64,000 nt of DNA from Saccharopolyspora erythraea (GCF_018141105.1 NZ_CP054839.1:4464001-4528000); one strand, 5' to 3'. Counted from the first letter of the stretch, positions 43,028-52,097 are shown. Numbers and translations are program-made. The notes: a model not told the origin generated them from the letters alone.

Positions 43028-43146
43028 GTGGGAGGCAGCAGCGGAGCAGGGACCCCTGTCGCGGAAGCGGTGAGGGAGGTCGGGAGTCCAGCAGGGCGGC
43101 TCGCTCCGCAGCCGCGCCAGCGGTAGTCCGAATCCGTGGAGGTAGC

Positions 43147-43614
43147 GTGATCGTCTTCAGATCCGGCACGCCTCGCTCGCCCGCCGGGTGGTCACCCGGT
43201 CTCGGACTGATCGCCGCACCTCGCTCGGCCAGTGACCCACCGATGCGCCACAGCTGCGCGATGGCGACCCTGCGCCTGTCGGTGGAGTGGCCGTCGCCGG
43301 GCGTCGTGGTGGTGGCCATGCACGGCGAGATCGACCTGGCCTGCGTGCCCCGCCTCACCGAGCTGATCCGCCAGCGCATGACCGCGGCATCGCTGCGTGC
43401 GGTGGTGCTCGACCTCTCCGGCGTCACCTACTCCAGCAGCTCGGGCCTGGAGCTGCTCATCCACGCCCAGCGCCGGGCCGAGCACCGGGGCATCGACCTG
43501 TACGTGGTGCCGGGCACCGGACCGGTGCGCAGGTTGCTGGGACTCACCGGCATGCTCGGGCACTTCACCTGCCGGGACACGGCCGCCGAGGCCGTCGCCG
43601 AAGCCCGCCGCTGA
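43147..43614 (+). CDS. STAS-domain protein (anti-sigma factor antagonist type)
   Basis: 155 residues from GTG 43147 with GGAGG at 43138-43142. The STAS domain occupies about residues 40-150: TLRLSVEWPSPGVVVVAMHGEIDLACVPRLTELI, LRAVVLDLSGVTYSSSSGLELLIHAQRRAEHRG and GTGPVRRLLGLTGM. In SpoIIAA/RsbV-type antagonists the phosphorylated Ser follows an Asp (DSSG); here the sequence is YSSSSG, so that Asp is Ser. The Ser run still offers phosphorylation sites. The first 38 residues are an unusual Ser/Pro/Gly-rich extension, unless an internal start (MRHSC or MATL) is used. No anti-sigma kinase or sigma-B gene is adjacent. Confidence 0.85.
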   Translation: MIVFRSGTPRSPAGWSPGLGLIAAPRSASDPPMRHSCAMATLRLSVEWPSPGVVVVAMHGEIDLACVPRLTELIRQRMTAASLRAVVLDLSGVTYSSSSGLELLIHAQRRAEHRGIDLYVVPGTGPVRRLLGLTGMLGHFTCRDTAAEAVAEARR

Positions 43615-43629
43615 GCGGTGGTGCCGGGC

Positions 43630-44787
43630 TCAGCCCGAGGCCAGGTGGTCGGCCAGCGGCGCCCAGCCGCCACCCGGCGCGTAGGGTCCCCAGGCGCCGG
43701 GGTCGTTGGACCAGTACCACCAGCCCACGCCCCGCCCGCGGGCCTCGGCCAGCACGTCGTCGACGAACTCCAGTGCTCCGGGCTGGGTGGCGTCCAGGCC
43801 GAACTCGCCGACCACCATCGGTGCTCCCAGCCGTCGCGCGGTGGCGGCGTTGGCGTCGAACCACCAGCGCATCGTGTTGCGCACGAGTGTCTTGGTGGCG
43901 CCGGTGTAGGTCTGCCCGGCGCCGAGCAGGGTCGGGTAGAAGTGCGGGGCGTAGGCGATCCGCGGCGCGCCCGGTCGGGGGTCGTGCAGCTCGGGCAGCG
44001 CCGAGGGCAGTCCCTGGTTGACCCCGAGCGCCTGGGGTTCGACGAAGATCCAGTGCTGCTGGTCGACGCCGCGGATCTCGGTGATGAGGCGCTGGTAGAG
44101 CGGGCCGAGCAGGTCGCGTTCGAACAGCGGCCACGGCACGCTGCCACCCCAGGGCTCGTTGAACAGGTCGTAGCCGAGCACGGCGGGCGATGCGGCGAAG
44201 CGCTGGGCGAGGTGGCGCCAGGCTGCGGTGAAGTGCTCGCGCAGCTCGGGGTGGCGGCCCGTGGTGCCCCAGAAGTGGTCGAACGCGCGGGTCACGCCGG
44301 GCTGCAGGTAGGTCAGCGGCCACGGGTCCTGCACGCCGGCAGGCAGGCCGTCGAAGTGCGTGGCCCAGACCGGGGCGCCGTTGTTGGGCGAGGAGCCCGC
44401 CACGGCCGGACCCCACATGTCCTGGTGCATGTCGAGCACGACGCGCATGCCGGCTCGTTCGTACCAGGCCACGCGCTGGGCCACGGCGTCGAGGTAGTGC
44501 TCGTCGTAGTGGCCGGGGCGGGGCTCCAGGCGGGACCAGAACACCAGCAGCCGCGTGGAGTTGGAGCCGATCCTGCCGGCTTCGGCGGCGATGTCGGCGG
44601 GCCCGGTCCAGGCCATCGCGTCGGCCGACTCCTTGGCGCTGTGGCCGTTGTTGAGCCCGCGCGGGACCAGCGGGGTGCCGTCGAGGTCGGTCAGCGGGGG
44701 CGGGTCCTGGGCTGCCTGCGCGGGTGTGGCGAGTCCCAGCAGCAGGGCGAGCGCGGCGAACGCGGTGATCCAGCGCCGGAGGGTCAT
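43630..44787 (-). CDS. Secreted glycoside hydrolase family 5 enzyme (endoglycoceramidase/cellulase-like)
   Basis: 385 residues from ATG 44787. A signal peptide (RRWITAFAALALLLGLATPAQA) ends near residue 26. GH5 motifs: RGLNNGHSAK, NSTRLLVFWSRLEPRPGHYDEHYLD, VVLDMHQDMWG, the acid/base Glu211 in YDLFNEPWGG and the nucleophile Glu328 in VVGEFG. The pattern LDMHQDMW and the C-terminal WWYWSNDP are typical of the endoglycoceramidase-type GH5_29 branch. It would cut a beta-glycosidic bond outside the cell; a glycolipid or glucan substrate is possible. It is a single gene convergent with the STAS gene (15-base gap). Confidence 0.92.
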   Translation of the reverse strand: MTLRRWITAFAALALLLGLATPAQAAQDPPPLTDLDGTPLVPRGLNNGHSAKESADAMAWTGPADIAAEAGRIGSNSTRLLVFWSRLEPRPGHYDEHYLDAVAQRVAWYERAGMRVVLDMHQDMWGPAVAGSSPNNGAPVWATHFDGLPAGVQDPWPLTYLQPGVTRAFDHFWGTTGRHPELREHFTAAWRHLAQRFAASPAVLGYDLFNEPWGGSVPWPLFERDLLGPLYQRLITEIRGVDQQHWIFVEPQALGVNQGLPSALPELHDPRPGAPRIAYAPHFYPTLLGAGQTYTGATKTLVRNTMRWWFDANAATARRLGAPMVVGEFGLDATQPGALEFVDDVLAEARGRGVGWWYWSNDPGAWGPYAPGGGWAPLADHLASG

Positions 44788-44920
44788 CGTCGTGGACCGT
44801 AGCCACCCCACCCCACGAATGTGAAGAAGATTCGCGTAATTGGGGGAGTGACGGCACACGCCGCCGCTGTCGGGGGCCGCTTCTACACTGCGCAGTCGCC
44901 TGAGGAGGGGGACGACGAGG

Positions 44921-45457
44921 ATGAACACCCACATCGCGCTGCTGCGCGGCATCAACGTGGGAGGACGCACCAATATCGCGATGGCCGACCTGCGCGCGGT
45001 CTTCCAGGAGCTGGGCTGCGACCACGTGGCGACCTACCTGCGCAGCGGCAACGTCGTATTCTCCGCCGACGATCCCGACGGGGTCGCCGCCGAGGTGCGC
45101 GAGCGCGTCGCCGCCGGACTCGGGGTCAGCACGCTCGTGCAGACCCGCTCGGCCGAGGAGATCGCGCGGGTGGCCGCCGGGCATCCGTTCCTGGAGTGCG
45201 AAGCCGACCTGGTCAAGCTGCACGTGGTCTTCCTCGACGCCGTGCCCGAATCCCGGCGGCAGGCCGGGCTCGAGGTGCCCGGCGGGGGACGCGAGCAGTT
45301 CCGCTTCGCCGGGCGCGAGCTGTACCTGCACTACCCCGACGGGGCCGGCCGCAGCCGTTTCACCAACGCCTACCTGGAAAAGCAGCTCGGGGTCTCGGCG
45401 ACCGCGCGCAACTGGAAGACGGTGCTGGCGCTGGCGGAGATGGCCGCCCCGTCCTGA
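44921..45457 (+). CDS. DUF1697-family protein
   Basis: 178 residues from ATG 44921 (MNTHIALLRGINVGGRTNIAMADLR). The N-terminal block ALLRGINVGG followed by MADLRAVFQELGCDHVATYLRSGNVVFSA is the family hallmark, and GRSRFTNAYLEKQLGVSATARNWKTVLAL is the conserved C-terminal stretch. The fold is an alpha/beta sandwich; no function is known, though the conserved Arg/Asn/Ser and Asn-Trp-Lys-Thr residues suggest a ligand site. It is divergent from the GH5 gene and followed by a convergent TetR gene. Confidence 0.92.
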   Translation: MNTHIALLRGINVGGRTNIAMADLRAVFQELGCDHVATYLRSGNVVFSADDPDGVAAEVRERVAAGLGVSTLVQTRSAEEIARVAAGHPFLECEADLVKLHVVFLDAVPESRRQAGLEVPGGGREQFRFAGRELYLHYPDGAGRSRFTNAYLEKQLGVSATARNWKTVLALAEMAAPS

Positions 45458-45478
45458 GCCGGCCAGCGACCCCAGGGC

Positions 45479-46069
45479 TCATGGCGTGGTGCGGTAGGGG
45501 GCGAGGGTGAAGCGCAGCCGCTCGCCGAGGCGCTGCGCGGGTACGCCCTCGGGTTCGATCGCCCAGGCGATCATCGTGCCGTGGTAGGCGGTGACCACCG
45601 CCGCGGTCAGCCCGGCTAGGTCCTCGCAGCGGAGGTCCCCGGTATCGGCGGCCTCGGCGAGCAGGCCGCCCACTGCCGTGCGCAGGCCGGCCGCGAAGTC
45701 CCGGGCGCGGGCCAGCAGGTCGGGGTCGGACAGGTCCATCAGCAGGAACGCGACGTGGTGGGCCATCTGCTGGTGGGTGCGGATGCCCGCGGCCAGCTCC
45801 GACAGCGCCTCGACCAGCGCCTCCAGCGGCTGCTGCCGACGGGCGCGGGCTCGGGCGAACACCTCGGGCAGCGCGTCGGCGCCCCGGGCGGACAGGGCGG
45901 CCAGCAGTCCCTTCTTCGACCCGAAGCGCTTGACCAGGGTGGCGGGGGAGGCGCCGGTGCGCTCGGCCACGTCGGCCAGAGTCAGCCGGGTGGGGCCGAG
46001 GTCGTCGACGGTCGCGGCGGCGGCGTCGAGCAGCTCGTCGTCGGTGAAGGCCTGCGGGCGTGGGCTCAT
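45479..46069 (-). CDS. TetR-family transcriptional regulator
   Basis: 196 residues from ATG 46069 (MSPRPQAFTDDELLDAAAATV); GTG 46078 is also in frame. The HTH reads LTLADVAERTGASPATLVKRFGSKKGLLAAL (about residues 29-58). The ligand domain is helical, with HHVAFLLMDLSDPDLLARARDFAAGLRTAV and AYHGTMIAWAI. It is divergent from an SDR gene, with an inverted repeat over that gene's promoter; repression of the SDR in the absence of a small hydrophobic ligand is the likely arrangement. Confidence 0.93.
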   Translation of the reverse strand: MSPRPQAFTDDELLDAAAATVDDLGPTRLTLADVAERTGASPATLVKRFGSKKGLLAALSARGADALPEVFARARARRQQPLEALVEALSELAAGIRTHQQMAHHVAFLLMDLSDPDLLARARDFAAGLRTAVGGLLAEAADTGDLRCEDLAGLTAAVVTAYHGTMIAWAIEPEGVPAQRLGERLRFTLAPYRTTP

Positions 46070-46083
46070 GCGACGCACTCTAC

Positions 46084-46112
46084 TTGTTAATAAATGAACA
46101 CATATTTACTAT
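46084..46112 (+). promoter_or_regulatory. Promoter and candidate TetR operator upstream of the SDR gene
   Basis: TTGTTA (46084-46089), 17 bases and TACTAT (46107-46112) form a plus-strand promoter 30 bases before the SDR start. TGTT (46085-46088) and AACA (46097-46100) form a short inverted repeat over the -35 and spacer in an AT-rich patch. This matches a repressor site for the adjacent TetR protein. Confidence 0.5.
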
Positions 46113-46142
46113 CCCCTGGTCGAACTCGGAGAAGGGGCGCAA

Positions 46143-47051
46143 GTGAACACCGACAAGCCGTTGCAAGGCCACATCGCACTGGTCGCCGGAGCCACCCGGG
46201 GCGGCGGGCGCGGCATCGCCGTCGAGCTGGGCGCCGCGGGCGCCACGGTCTACGTGACCGGGCGCACCAGCCGCGCCGGGGCCTCGGAGATGGCACGCCC
46301 GGAGACCATCGAGGACACCGCCGACCGCGTCAGCGCGGCCGGCGGCACCGGCATCGCGGTGCGGGTGGACCACAGCGACCGGAGTCAGGTGCGCGCCCTG
46401 GCCGAACGCATCGCCACCGAACAGGACGGCAGGCTCGACGTGCTGGTCAACGCCGTCTGGGGCGGCGACCCGCTGGTGGACTGGGAGCACCCCCTGTGGG
46501 AGCAGGACCTCGACACCGGCATCAAGCTGCTGCGCCAGGCGGTGGAAACCCACGTCGTCACCAGCCGCCACGCCCTGCCGCTGATGGTGGCGCGCGGCCG
46601 CGGCCTGGTCGTGGAGGTCACCGACGGCAACACCGCCCGCTACCGGGGCACGGTGTTCTACGACCTGGCCAAGTCCTCGGTCATCCGGCTCGCCCAGGCC
46701 CAGGCCGCCGAACTGCGCCCGCACGGGGTCGCGGCGGTGGCGATCACACCGGGGTTCCTGCGTTCGGAGGCCGTGCTGGACCACTTCGGCGTCACCGAGG
46801 ACAACTGGCGCGACGCGGTGTCGCAGGACCCGCACTTCGCCCACTCCGAAACCCCCGCCTACCTCGGACGCGCCGTGGCGGCGCTGGCCGCCGACCCCCG
46901 GGTGATGGACAAGAGCGGCCGGGCGCTGTCGACCGCGGGCCTCTACCCCGAGTACGGCTTCACCGACGCCGACGGCACCCAGCCCGACTTCGCCGCCTAC
47001 TGGGCCGTCGCTCTCCAGAACGAGTTTGGGCCGCTGGGCGAGCCGCTGTGA
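46143..47051 (+). CDS. Short-chain dehydrogenase/reductase
   Basis: 302 residues from GTG 46143. Cofactor loop LVAGATRGGGRGIA (residues about 13-26) and Tyr/Lys in FYDLAKSSV are present. In the usual position of the catalytic Ser, 13 residues before the Tyr, there is Thr (VEVTDGN). The insert VWGGDPLVDWEHPLWEQDLDTG and the long C terminus resemble the DHRS1-like SDR group. A basic residue after the second strand (TGRTSRAG) suggests NADPH. It is divergent from the TetR gene, which probably controls it, and is followed 49 bases later by a MerR gene. Confidence 0.9.
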   Translation: MNTDKPLQGHIALVAGATRGGGRGIAVELGAAGATVYVTGRTSRAGASEMARPETIEDTADRVSAAGGTGIAVRVDHSDRSQVRALAERIATEQDGRLDVLVNAVWGGDPLVDWEHPLWEQDLDTGIKLLRQAVETHVVTSRHALPLMVARGRGLVVEVTDGNTARYRGTVFYDLAKSSVIRLAQAQAAELRPHGVAAVAITPGFLRSEAVLDHFGVTEDNWRDAVSQDPHFAHSETPAYLGRAVAALAADPRVMDKSGRALSTAGLYPEYGFTDADGTQPDFAAYWAVALQNEFGPLGEPL

Positions 47052-47100
47052 GCCGCGGCTGGACCCTGCCCCCGGGGGAGACCGCAGACTGGCCGGCGTG

Positions 47101-47934
47101 ATGAACATCGGAGAATTCGCGCAGCTGACGGGTCTGAGCATCAAGGCGTTGCGCCGCTACGACGAGCAGGGCCTGCTGCGGCCCGCCGTGGTCGACCCAT
47201 GGTCGCGCTACCGGCGGTACTCGGCGCCGCAACTGGACACCGCGGTGCGGCTCAAGGCGCTGCGCGCGGCCGGGGTCGGGCTGGCCGAGGCCGAGCGCGC
47301 GCTGACCGGTCCGGCCGCGGCCGCCGAGGTCCTGGCTGAACACCGCGAGGCGGTGCAGGCCGAACGACGCCGCCAGGACCAGGCGCTGGAGGCCGCCGAG
47401 TCCCTGCTGCGAAGCGGTGCCCAGGACTTCGACGTCCAGCAGCGCCACGCCCCGGCGCGGTACTGGGTGGGGGTGGTGCTCACCGAGACCGGCGAACCCG
47501 AGGACGAGGAGGCCGCCACCGAGCACGCCAACGAGACCTTCGCCGCGCTGTGGCGGGCTCTGGCCGCCGAGGGCAACGCCCCGACCGGCGCGTTCTGGAC
47601 CTCGATGCGGGTGTCGCCGCAGGAGCCCGATGCCGTCGAGCTGCTGTGCTGCTGGCCGATCGCCCGTCCGCTGCCCGACGACTGGTCGCTTCCCGGGCAC
47701 CGCGTCGAGACCGGGCGGCTGCCCGCGGGTCCCGAACTCGTGGTCGGCTGGCGCCACGACGACCCGGTGCCCGCCATTGACGGCGCCACCCACCCCGCCG
47801 TGCTCGCCCTGCTGGTGCGGGCCGAGGCGCGCGGGGTGGACCTCGACGTGACCCGCCTGCGCCAGGGCGGCCTGCTCGAGGACGGCGAGAACGTCGGTGT
47901 GGAGGTCTGCATCCCGCTGGCCCTCCAGCCGTGA
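47101..47934 (+). CDS. MerR-family regulator with GyrI-like effector domain
   Basis: 277 residues from ATG 47101 (MNIGEFAQLTGLSIKALRRYDEQGLLRPA), which starts exactly at the MerR N terminus; an earlier GTG is in frame. The winged HTH covers residues 1-70 (DPWSRYRRYSAPQLDTAVRLKALRAAGVGL), followed by a dimerisation helix (about 95-120) and a C-terminal domain with YWVGVV ... FWTSMR ... VELLCCWPIARPLP typical of GyrI-like small-molecule-binding modules of BmrR/TipA-type regulators. It may sense an amphipathic drug. Next to the SDR gene but with its own regulator arrangement unclear. Confidence 0.9.
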   Translation: MNIGEFAQLTGLSIKALRRYDEQGLLRPAVVDPWSRYRRYSAPQLDTAVRLKALRAAGVGLAEAERALTGPAAAAEVLAEHREAVQAERRRQDQALEAAESLLRSGAQDFDVQQRHAPARYWVGVVLTETGEPEDEEAATEHANETFAALWRALAAEGNAPTGAFWTSMRVSPQEPDAVELLCCWPIARPLPDDWSLPGHRVETGRLPAGPELVVGWRHDDPVPAIDGATHPAVLALLVRAEARGVDLDVTRLRQGGLLEDGENVGVEVCIPLALQP

Positions 47935-48032
47935 TCGGGGCACATGGCTGACGACGCGTTGCCGTGCGCGCTCCGTGATTGTCACCGGCGGGGAGTGCGG
48001 GGCACCGAGGGGCGGGTTCTGTGCGGCCGGGC

Positions 48033-48485
48033 TCAGGCGGTTTTGCGAACGTGCGACGCCTCGGCGGAAAGCGGCGCGCCGTCGTGGTCGAGCGGGTGGA
48101 GTTCGGGAAGCTCCCGCCCCCGGTCGTCGACGAGAACGGAGCGCGGCTCGCCCGGGGCGAAGGCGTGGCGCTCGCCCCATTGGCGGAGAGCGACCACGGC
48201 CGTGAACAGGTCCTGCCCGGCTTCAGTGAGCCGGTAGGTGTGTCGCCTGCCGTCGGTGGCGGCGCTCTTGTCGAGGATGCCGTGCTCGACGAGTTTGCGG
48301 AGCCGGTCGGTGAGGATGTTGCGGGCGATGCCCAGCCGCTGGTGGAACTCGGTGAAGGCCGTCGCCCCGTCTATCGCGTCGCGGATGATCAGCAGGCTCC
48401 ACCGGTCGCCGATCAGGTCGACGGTCCGTGCGACCGGGCAGGCCGGGTCGGTCCAAGCGCTTCCTGCGGCGAGTGAGACGTCCAC
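48033..48485 (-). CDS. HxlR-family transcriptional regulator
   Basis: 150 residues from GTG 48485, which has GGAGG about 6 bases upstream on the minus strand. The HxlR pattern is complete: CPVARTVDLIGDRWSLLIIRDAIDG, FTEFHQRLGIARNILTDRLRKLVEHGILDK (recognition helix) and RRHTYRLTEAGQDLFTAVVALRQWGERH. The single Cys in DPACPVART is the position used for redox or quinone sensing in some members. It is divergent from an MFS gene with a large inverted repeat in the gap, so it most likely controls that transporter. Confidence 0.93.
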   Translation of the reverse strand: MDVSLAAGSAWTDPACPVARTVDLIGDRWSLLIIRDAIDGATAFTEFHQRLGIARNILTDRLRKLVEHGILDKSAATDGRRHTYRLTEAGQDLFTAVVALRQWGERHAFAPGEPRSVLVDDRGRELPELHPLDHDGAPLSAEASHVRKTA

Positions 48486-48503
48486 TGGCCCCTCCGTGGT
48501 GAG

Positions 48504-48562
48504 TTGCAATCTGAAACCAGTATGCCCTAGCCTCCAATGGGTTTTATTTTGAAACCTATTGG
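48504..48562. promoter_or_regulatory. Promoter and large inverted repeat between HxlR and MFS genes
   Basis: CCAATGGGTTT (48534-48544) and AAACCTATTGG (48552-48562) match in 10 of 11 positions across a 7-base centre, directly over the MFS ribosome-binding region. A plus-strand promoter TTGCAA (48504-48509), 18 bases, TAGCCT (48528-48533) ends next to the repeat. The repeat is the likely HxlR operator. Confidence 0.62.
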
Positions 48563-48570
48563 AGGGTGAT

Positions 48571-49791
48571 ATGCCGCCAGGACTGACCGGGAGGCAGCGG
48601 GGTGTGCTCGCGCTGGTGTGCGCGGTGGCGGTGTCGACCATCTACGGCATCCAGCCGGTCATCGAGGCCGCGGGCGAGGACCTGGGTCTGGGGGAAGGAG
48701 CACTGGGGTGGCTGGTCGCCGCCGGCCAGATCGGCTATCTCGCGGGGCTGGTGCTGCTGGTCCCGCTTGGTGACCTGCTCGACCGCCGCAAACTCATCAC
48801 GGTGCATTTGCTGCTCACAGCGGCAGGTGCGGGGGTGGCCGCCGCCGCTCACGGTGCCGGCATCGCGATCGCGGGCCTGGCCCTGGCCGGACTGTTCGCC
48901 GTGGTCGTGCAGGTCACGGTGGCCTACGTCGCCGCCGTCTCACCGACCGGCGAGCGTGGTCGCAACATCGGGGCGGTCACCTCGGGCGTGGTCATCGGGA
49001 TCCTCGGAGTGCGGGTGGTCGGCGGCACGCTGGGCGAGCTGACCGGCTGGCGCATGGTCTACCTCGTTCTCGCCGGGCTGTGCGCGATGCTCGCGCTCGC
49101 CGCCCGGTTCACGCTCGAGGCCGACCTCCGCCGCCCCCGAGCGCGGTACGGGCAGCTGCTGCCATCGCTGGGTCGTCTGCTCGTCGGCGACCGGCTCTTC
49201 CTGAGTCGCGGGCTGGTCGCGTTCTTCCTGTTCGCCTCGTTCGGCACGCTGTGGAGCGGACTGGCGCTCCCGCTCGGCGACGCGCCGTGGCACTTGGGCA
49301 CCACCGAGATCGGATTGTTCGGACTCGCCGGGCTGACCGGGGCGCTGGGCGCGGCCCGGGCCGGCCGATGGGCCGACCGCGGCCTGGCGCCCGCGGTCAC
49401 CGGCTGGTCGCTGGCCCTGCTCACGGCCTCATGGCTGCTGATCGTCCAAGCGGAGGCATCGCTGTGGCTGTTGATCATCGGCGTCATCGTCCTGGACTTC
49501 GCCGTGCAAGCCGTCCACGTCAGCAGCCAGCACCTGCTCACCACCGCCCACCCGGACCAGAACAGCAGTGTGATCGGCGCCTACATGGCCTTCTACTCCC
49601 TCGGCTCCGCGCTCGGTGCGATCAGCACCACCTGGGCCTACAGCGCCGCGGGATGGTCGGCCGCCAGCCTGCTCGGCGCAACCTATGCCGCACTCGGACT
49701 CCTCGTCGCCATCTCGACCCGACGTTTCAACGCCCTACCGCGTGCGCAACAACCGAGTGCGTCCGCATCAACTACGTCCGCTGACCTCTGA
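48571..49791 (+). CDS. MFS transporter (DHA1-type)
   Basis: 406 residues from ATG 48571 with GGAGGG just upstream. Twelve hydrophobic segments; motif A is LGDLLDRRKLITVHLLL after helix 2. Other landmarks are STIYGIQPVIEAAGEDLGL at helix 1 and AVTSGVVIGILGVRVVGGTLGELTGW at helices 4-5. The pattern fits the drug and arabinose-type efflux carriers of the YnfM/AraJ branch. It diverges from the HxlR gene, which likely represses it until a toxic ligand appears. The tail is Ser/Thr-rich. It converges with a crotonase gene 30 bases away. Confidence 0.92.
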   Translation: MPPGLTGRQRGVLALVCAVAVSTIYGIQPVIEAAGEDLGLGEGALGWLVAAGQIGYLAGLVLLVPLGDLLDRRKLITVHLLLTAAGAGVAAAAHGAGIAIAGLALAGLFAVVVQVTVAYVAAVSPTGERGRNIGAVTSGVVIGILGVRVVGGTLGELTGWRMVYLVLAGLCAMLALAARFTLEADLRRPRARYGQLLPSLGRLLVGDRLFLSRGLVAFFLFASFGTLWSGLALPLGDAPWHLGTTEIGLFGLAGLTGALGAARAGRWADRGLAPAVTGWSLALLTASWLLIVQAEASLWLLIIGVIVLDFAVQAVHVSSQHLLTTAHPDQNSSVIGAYMAFYSLGSALGAISTTWAYSAAGWSAASLLGATYAALGLLVAISTRRFNALPRAQQPSASASTTSADL

Positions 49792-49821
49792 AGTCGCGTG
49801 CTCCAGTGCCTCGCTTACCGC

Positions 49822-50589
49822 TCAGCGGCCGGTCCAGCGGGGCTTTTCCTTGTCCAGGAAGCAGCGCACCCCGTGGCGGAAGTCCTCGCTGCCGAACACC
49901 GCGCGCACCAGGTCGTCGCCGTCGGGCAGGTTCGCCAGGCGCAGCCGTCGCGCGGCCTGCTTGGCGGCCCACATCGTCAGTGGCGCGTGCTGGGCCAGGC
50001 GGCCCACCACGGCCTCGACCGTCGCATCGAGGTCGTCGGTCAGTTCGGCGACGAAGCCCGCGGCGTGGGCCTGCTCGGCGGTGAGCATCCGGGCGCGCAG
50101 CAGCACGTCCAGCGCGCGGGCGGGCCCGAGGTGGTGCACCAGCAGGGAGTAGGTGTTCATCGCCAGGCAGTTGCCCAGCGTGCGGGCCACCGGCACCCCG
50201 AAGCGGCCCGTCGGCGTGGACACCCGCAGGTCGCACACCGCGGCCACGGCCAGCCCGCCGCCCACGCAGTAGCCCGAGATCGCCGCGACCGTGGGCACCC
50301 GAGTGGTCTCCAACCGGTCCAGGACCCGCTCGACCCGCCGCTCGTAGGCGATGCCGTCCTCGCCGGAGCCGAACTCGGTGAACTGGCCGATGTCGGTGCC
50401 GGCCACGAACGCGTCGTTCCCGGCACCGCGCAGCACCAGCACGCGCACCTGCTCGTCGGCGTCGGCGCGTTCGCAGGCCTCCACCAGCCCGTCGTACATC
50501 GCCCAGGTCAGGGCGTTGCGCTGGGCGGGCCGGTTGAACAGCACGTGCAGGGCAGGGCCCTGGCGGGTGATGATCAGCTCGTCAGACAT
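49822..50589 (-). CDS. Enoyl-CoA hydratase/isomerase (crotonase) family protein
   Basis: 255 residues from ATG 50589, overlapping the end of tctA by 8 bases. Crotonase blocks are NRPAQRNALTWAMYDGLVEAC, NDAFVAGTDIGQFTEF (oxyanion loop) and ISGYCVGGGLAVAAVCDLRV with the second oxyanion glycines. One of the two catalytic Glu positions of enoyl-CoA hydratase (usually GAE) has Val-Pro-Val-Ala (GVPVARTLG), so it may be an isomerase, hydrolase or decarboxylase instead. It is the last gene of the minus-strand Tct operon, after a CoA-transferase, and would act on the CoA ester of the imported acid. Confidence 0.9.
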   Translation of the reverse strand: MSDELIITRQGPALHVLFNRPAQRNALTWAMYDGLVEACERADADEQVRVLVLRGAGNDAFVAGTDIGQFTEFGSGEDGIAYERRVERVLDRLETTRVPTVAAISGYCVGGGLAVAAVCDLRVSTPTGRFGVPVARTLGNCLAMNTYSLLVHHLGPARALDVLLRARMLTAEQAHAAGFVAELTDDLDATVEAVVGRLAQHAPLTMWAAKQAARRLRLANLPDGDDLVRAVFGSEDFRHGVRCFLDKEKPRWTGR

Positions 50590-52078
50590 GGATCTCCTCA
50601 TCGGTGCGCGGGGAACGCAGGCGCCGCAGCACGGCGGGCCCGGCCACCAGCGCGGCGGCCAGCACCAGGATCACCACCGCGATCGGCCGGGTGAACACCA
50701 GCAACAGGTTGCCGTCCTGGATCGCCGAAGTCTGCACCAGCGCCTTCTCGAACAGCGCCCCGATCACCACGCCGACCACCAGCGGCGCCATCGGCAGCCC
50801 GAAGCGCTTCATCCCGTAGCCGATGACCCCGAACACCAGCACCAGCCACACACTGAAGACGTTGTTGTCGATGGCGAAGGCGCCGACGAAGCTGGTGACC
50901 AGGATGATCGGGTACAGGTAGCCGTAGGGGATCCGCAGCAGCTGCGCGAACACCGGCGCCAGCGGCAGGTTGAGCACCAGCAGGATCACGTTGCCGATGA
51001 AGAACGACACCAGCAGCCCCCACACCAGCTCCGGCTGCTCGGCGAACAGCAGCGGACCGGGCTGCAAGCCGTAGACGGTCAGCGCGCCCAGCAGCACCGC
51101 GGTGGTGGCCCCGCCGGGAATGCCCAGGGTCAGGGTCGGGATGAAGTTGGCGTTGGCGGCGGCGTTGTTGGCGCTCTCGGGCGCGGCCACGCCCTGGATG
51201 GCGCCGTGGCCGAAGCGCGCGGAGTTCTTCGACACCCGCTTCTCCACCCCGTAGGCGATGAAGGAGGCCAGGGTGGACCCGGCGCCGGGCAGGCAGCCCA
51301 GCAGGAAACCCAGGACGCTGCCGCGGCCGATCGCACCGGCCGACTCCCGCAGCTCCGAGCGGCGCAGCGACAGGTCGCGGAAACGGGCGCGGATCGGTTC
51401 GGCGGCCCCGGCGTGGATCTGGTGCAGCACCTCGCCGACGGCGAACAGGCCGATGACGACCTCGACGTAGGGGATGCCCGACAGCAGGTTGACGTTGCCG
51501 AAGGTGTAGCGGGCCTGCCCGCCGCCCGCGTCGATGCCCACGCACGCCAGCAGCACCCCCGCGCAGGCCATCGCGCCGGCGCGCAGCTTGGACCCGGTGG
51601 AGAAGGCCACCATGGTCACCAGCGCCAGCACCATCACCGCGAGGTTCTCGGCGGGGCCGAAGCGCAGGGCGAACTCCGCGAACGGCGGGGCCAGCGCGGC
51701 CAGCAGCACCAGCGACAGGATCGCCGCGGCGAAGGAGCCGATGGCCGCGATCGCCAGCGCCGCACCGGCCCGGCCCTGCCGCGCCATCTGGTATCCGTCC
51801 ATCGTGGTCACCACGCTGGCGGCCTCGCCGGGAGTGGACAGCAGCACCGAGGTGATCGTGCCGCCGTACTGGGAGCCGTAGTAGATCCCGGCGAGCATGA
51901 TCAGCGCGGTCACCGGCTCCACGGTCAGCGTCAGCGGGATCAGGATCGCGATGCCGGTGCTGGAGCCCATCCCCGGCAGCAGGCCGATGACGGTGCCCAG
52001 CAGCACCCCGGCGAAGCACCACAGCAGGTTCTGCGGGGTGAACGCGGTGGTCAGCCCCAGCCACAGGTTGTCGAGCAC
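50582..52078 (-). CDS. tctA: Tripartite tricarboxylate transporter large membrane subunit (TctA)
   Basis: 498 residues from GTG 52078 with GAGGAGG just upstream; a GTG at 52105 is also possible. TctA features are visible: about twelve hydrophobic segments and the two duplicated signature motifs, [19 protein letters not shown] with [19 protein letters not shown], and [20 protein letters not shown] with [24 protein letters not shown]. TctA with TctB forms the Na+- or H+-driven membrane part of the TTT uptake system; the TctC lipoprotein is encoded upstream. The four genes are tightly packed with overlaps or short gaps. Confidence 0.95.
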   Translation of the reverse strand: MLDNLWLGLTTAFTPQNLLWCFAGVLLGTVIGLLPGMGSSTGIAILIPLTLTVEPVTALIMLAGIYYGSQYGGTITSVLLSTPGEAASVVTTMDGYQMARQGRAGAALAIAAIGSFAAAILSLVLLAALAPPFAEFALRFGPAENLAVMVLALVTMVAFSTGSKLRAGAMACAGVLLACVGIDAGGGQARYTFGNVNLLSGIPYVEVVIGLFAVGEVLHQIHAGAAEPIRARFRDLSLRRSELRESAGAIGRGSVLGFLLGCLPGAGSTLASFIAYGVEKRVSKNSARFGHGAIQGVAAPESANNAAANANFIPTLTLGIPGGATTAVLLGALTVYGLQPGPLLFAEQPELVWGLLVSFFIGNVILLVLNLPLAPVFAQLLRIPYGYLYPIILVTSFVGAFAIDNNVFSVWLVLVFGVIGYGMKRFGLPMAPLVVGVVIGALFEKALVQTSAIQDGNLLLVFTRPIAVVILVLAAALVAGPAVLRRLRSPRTDEEIHV

Positions 52079-52097
52079 GACGCCTCCTCGCGGCTTC

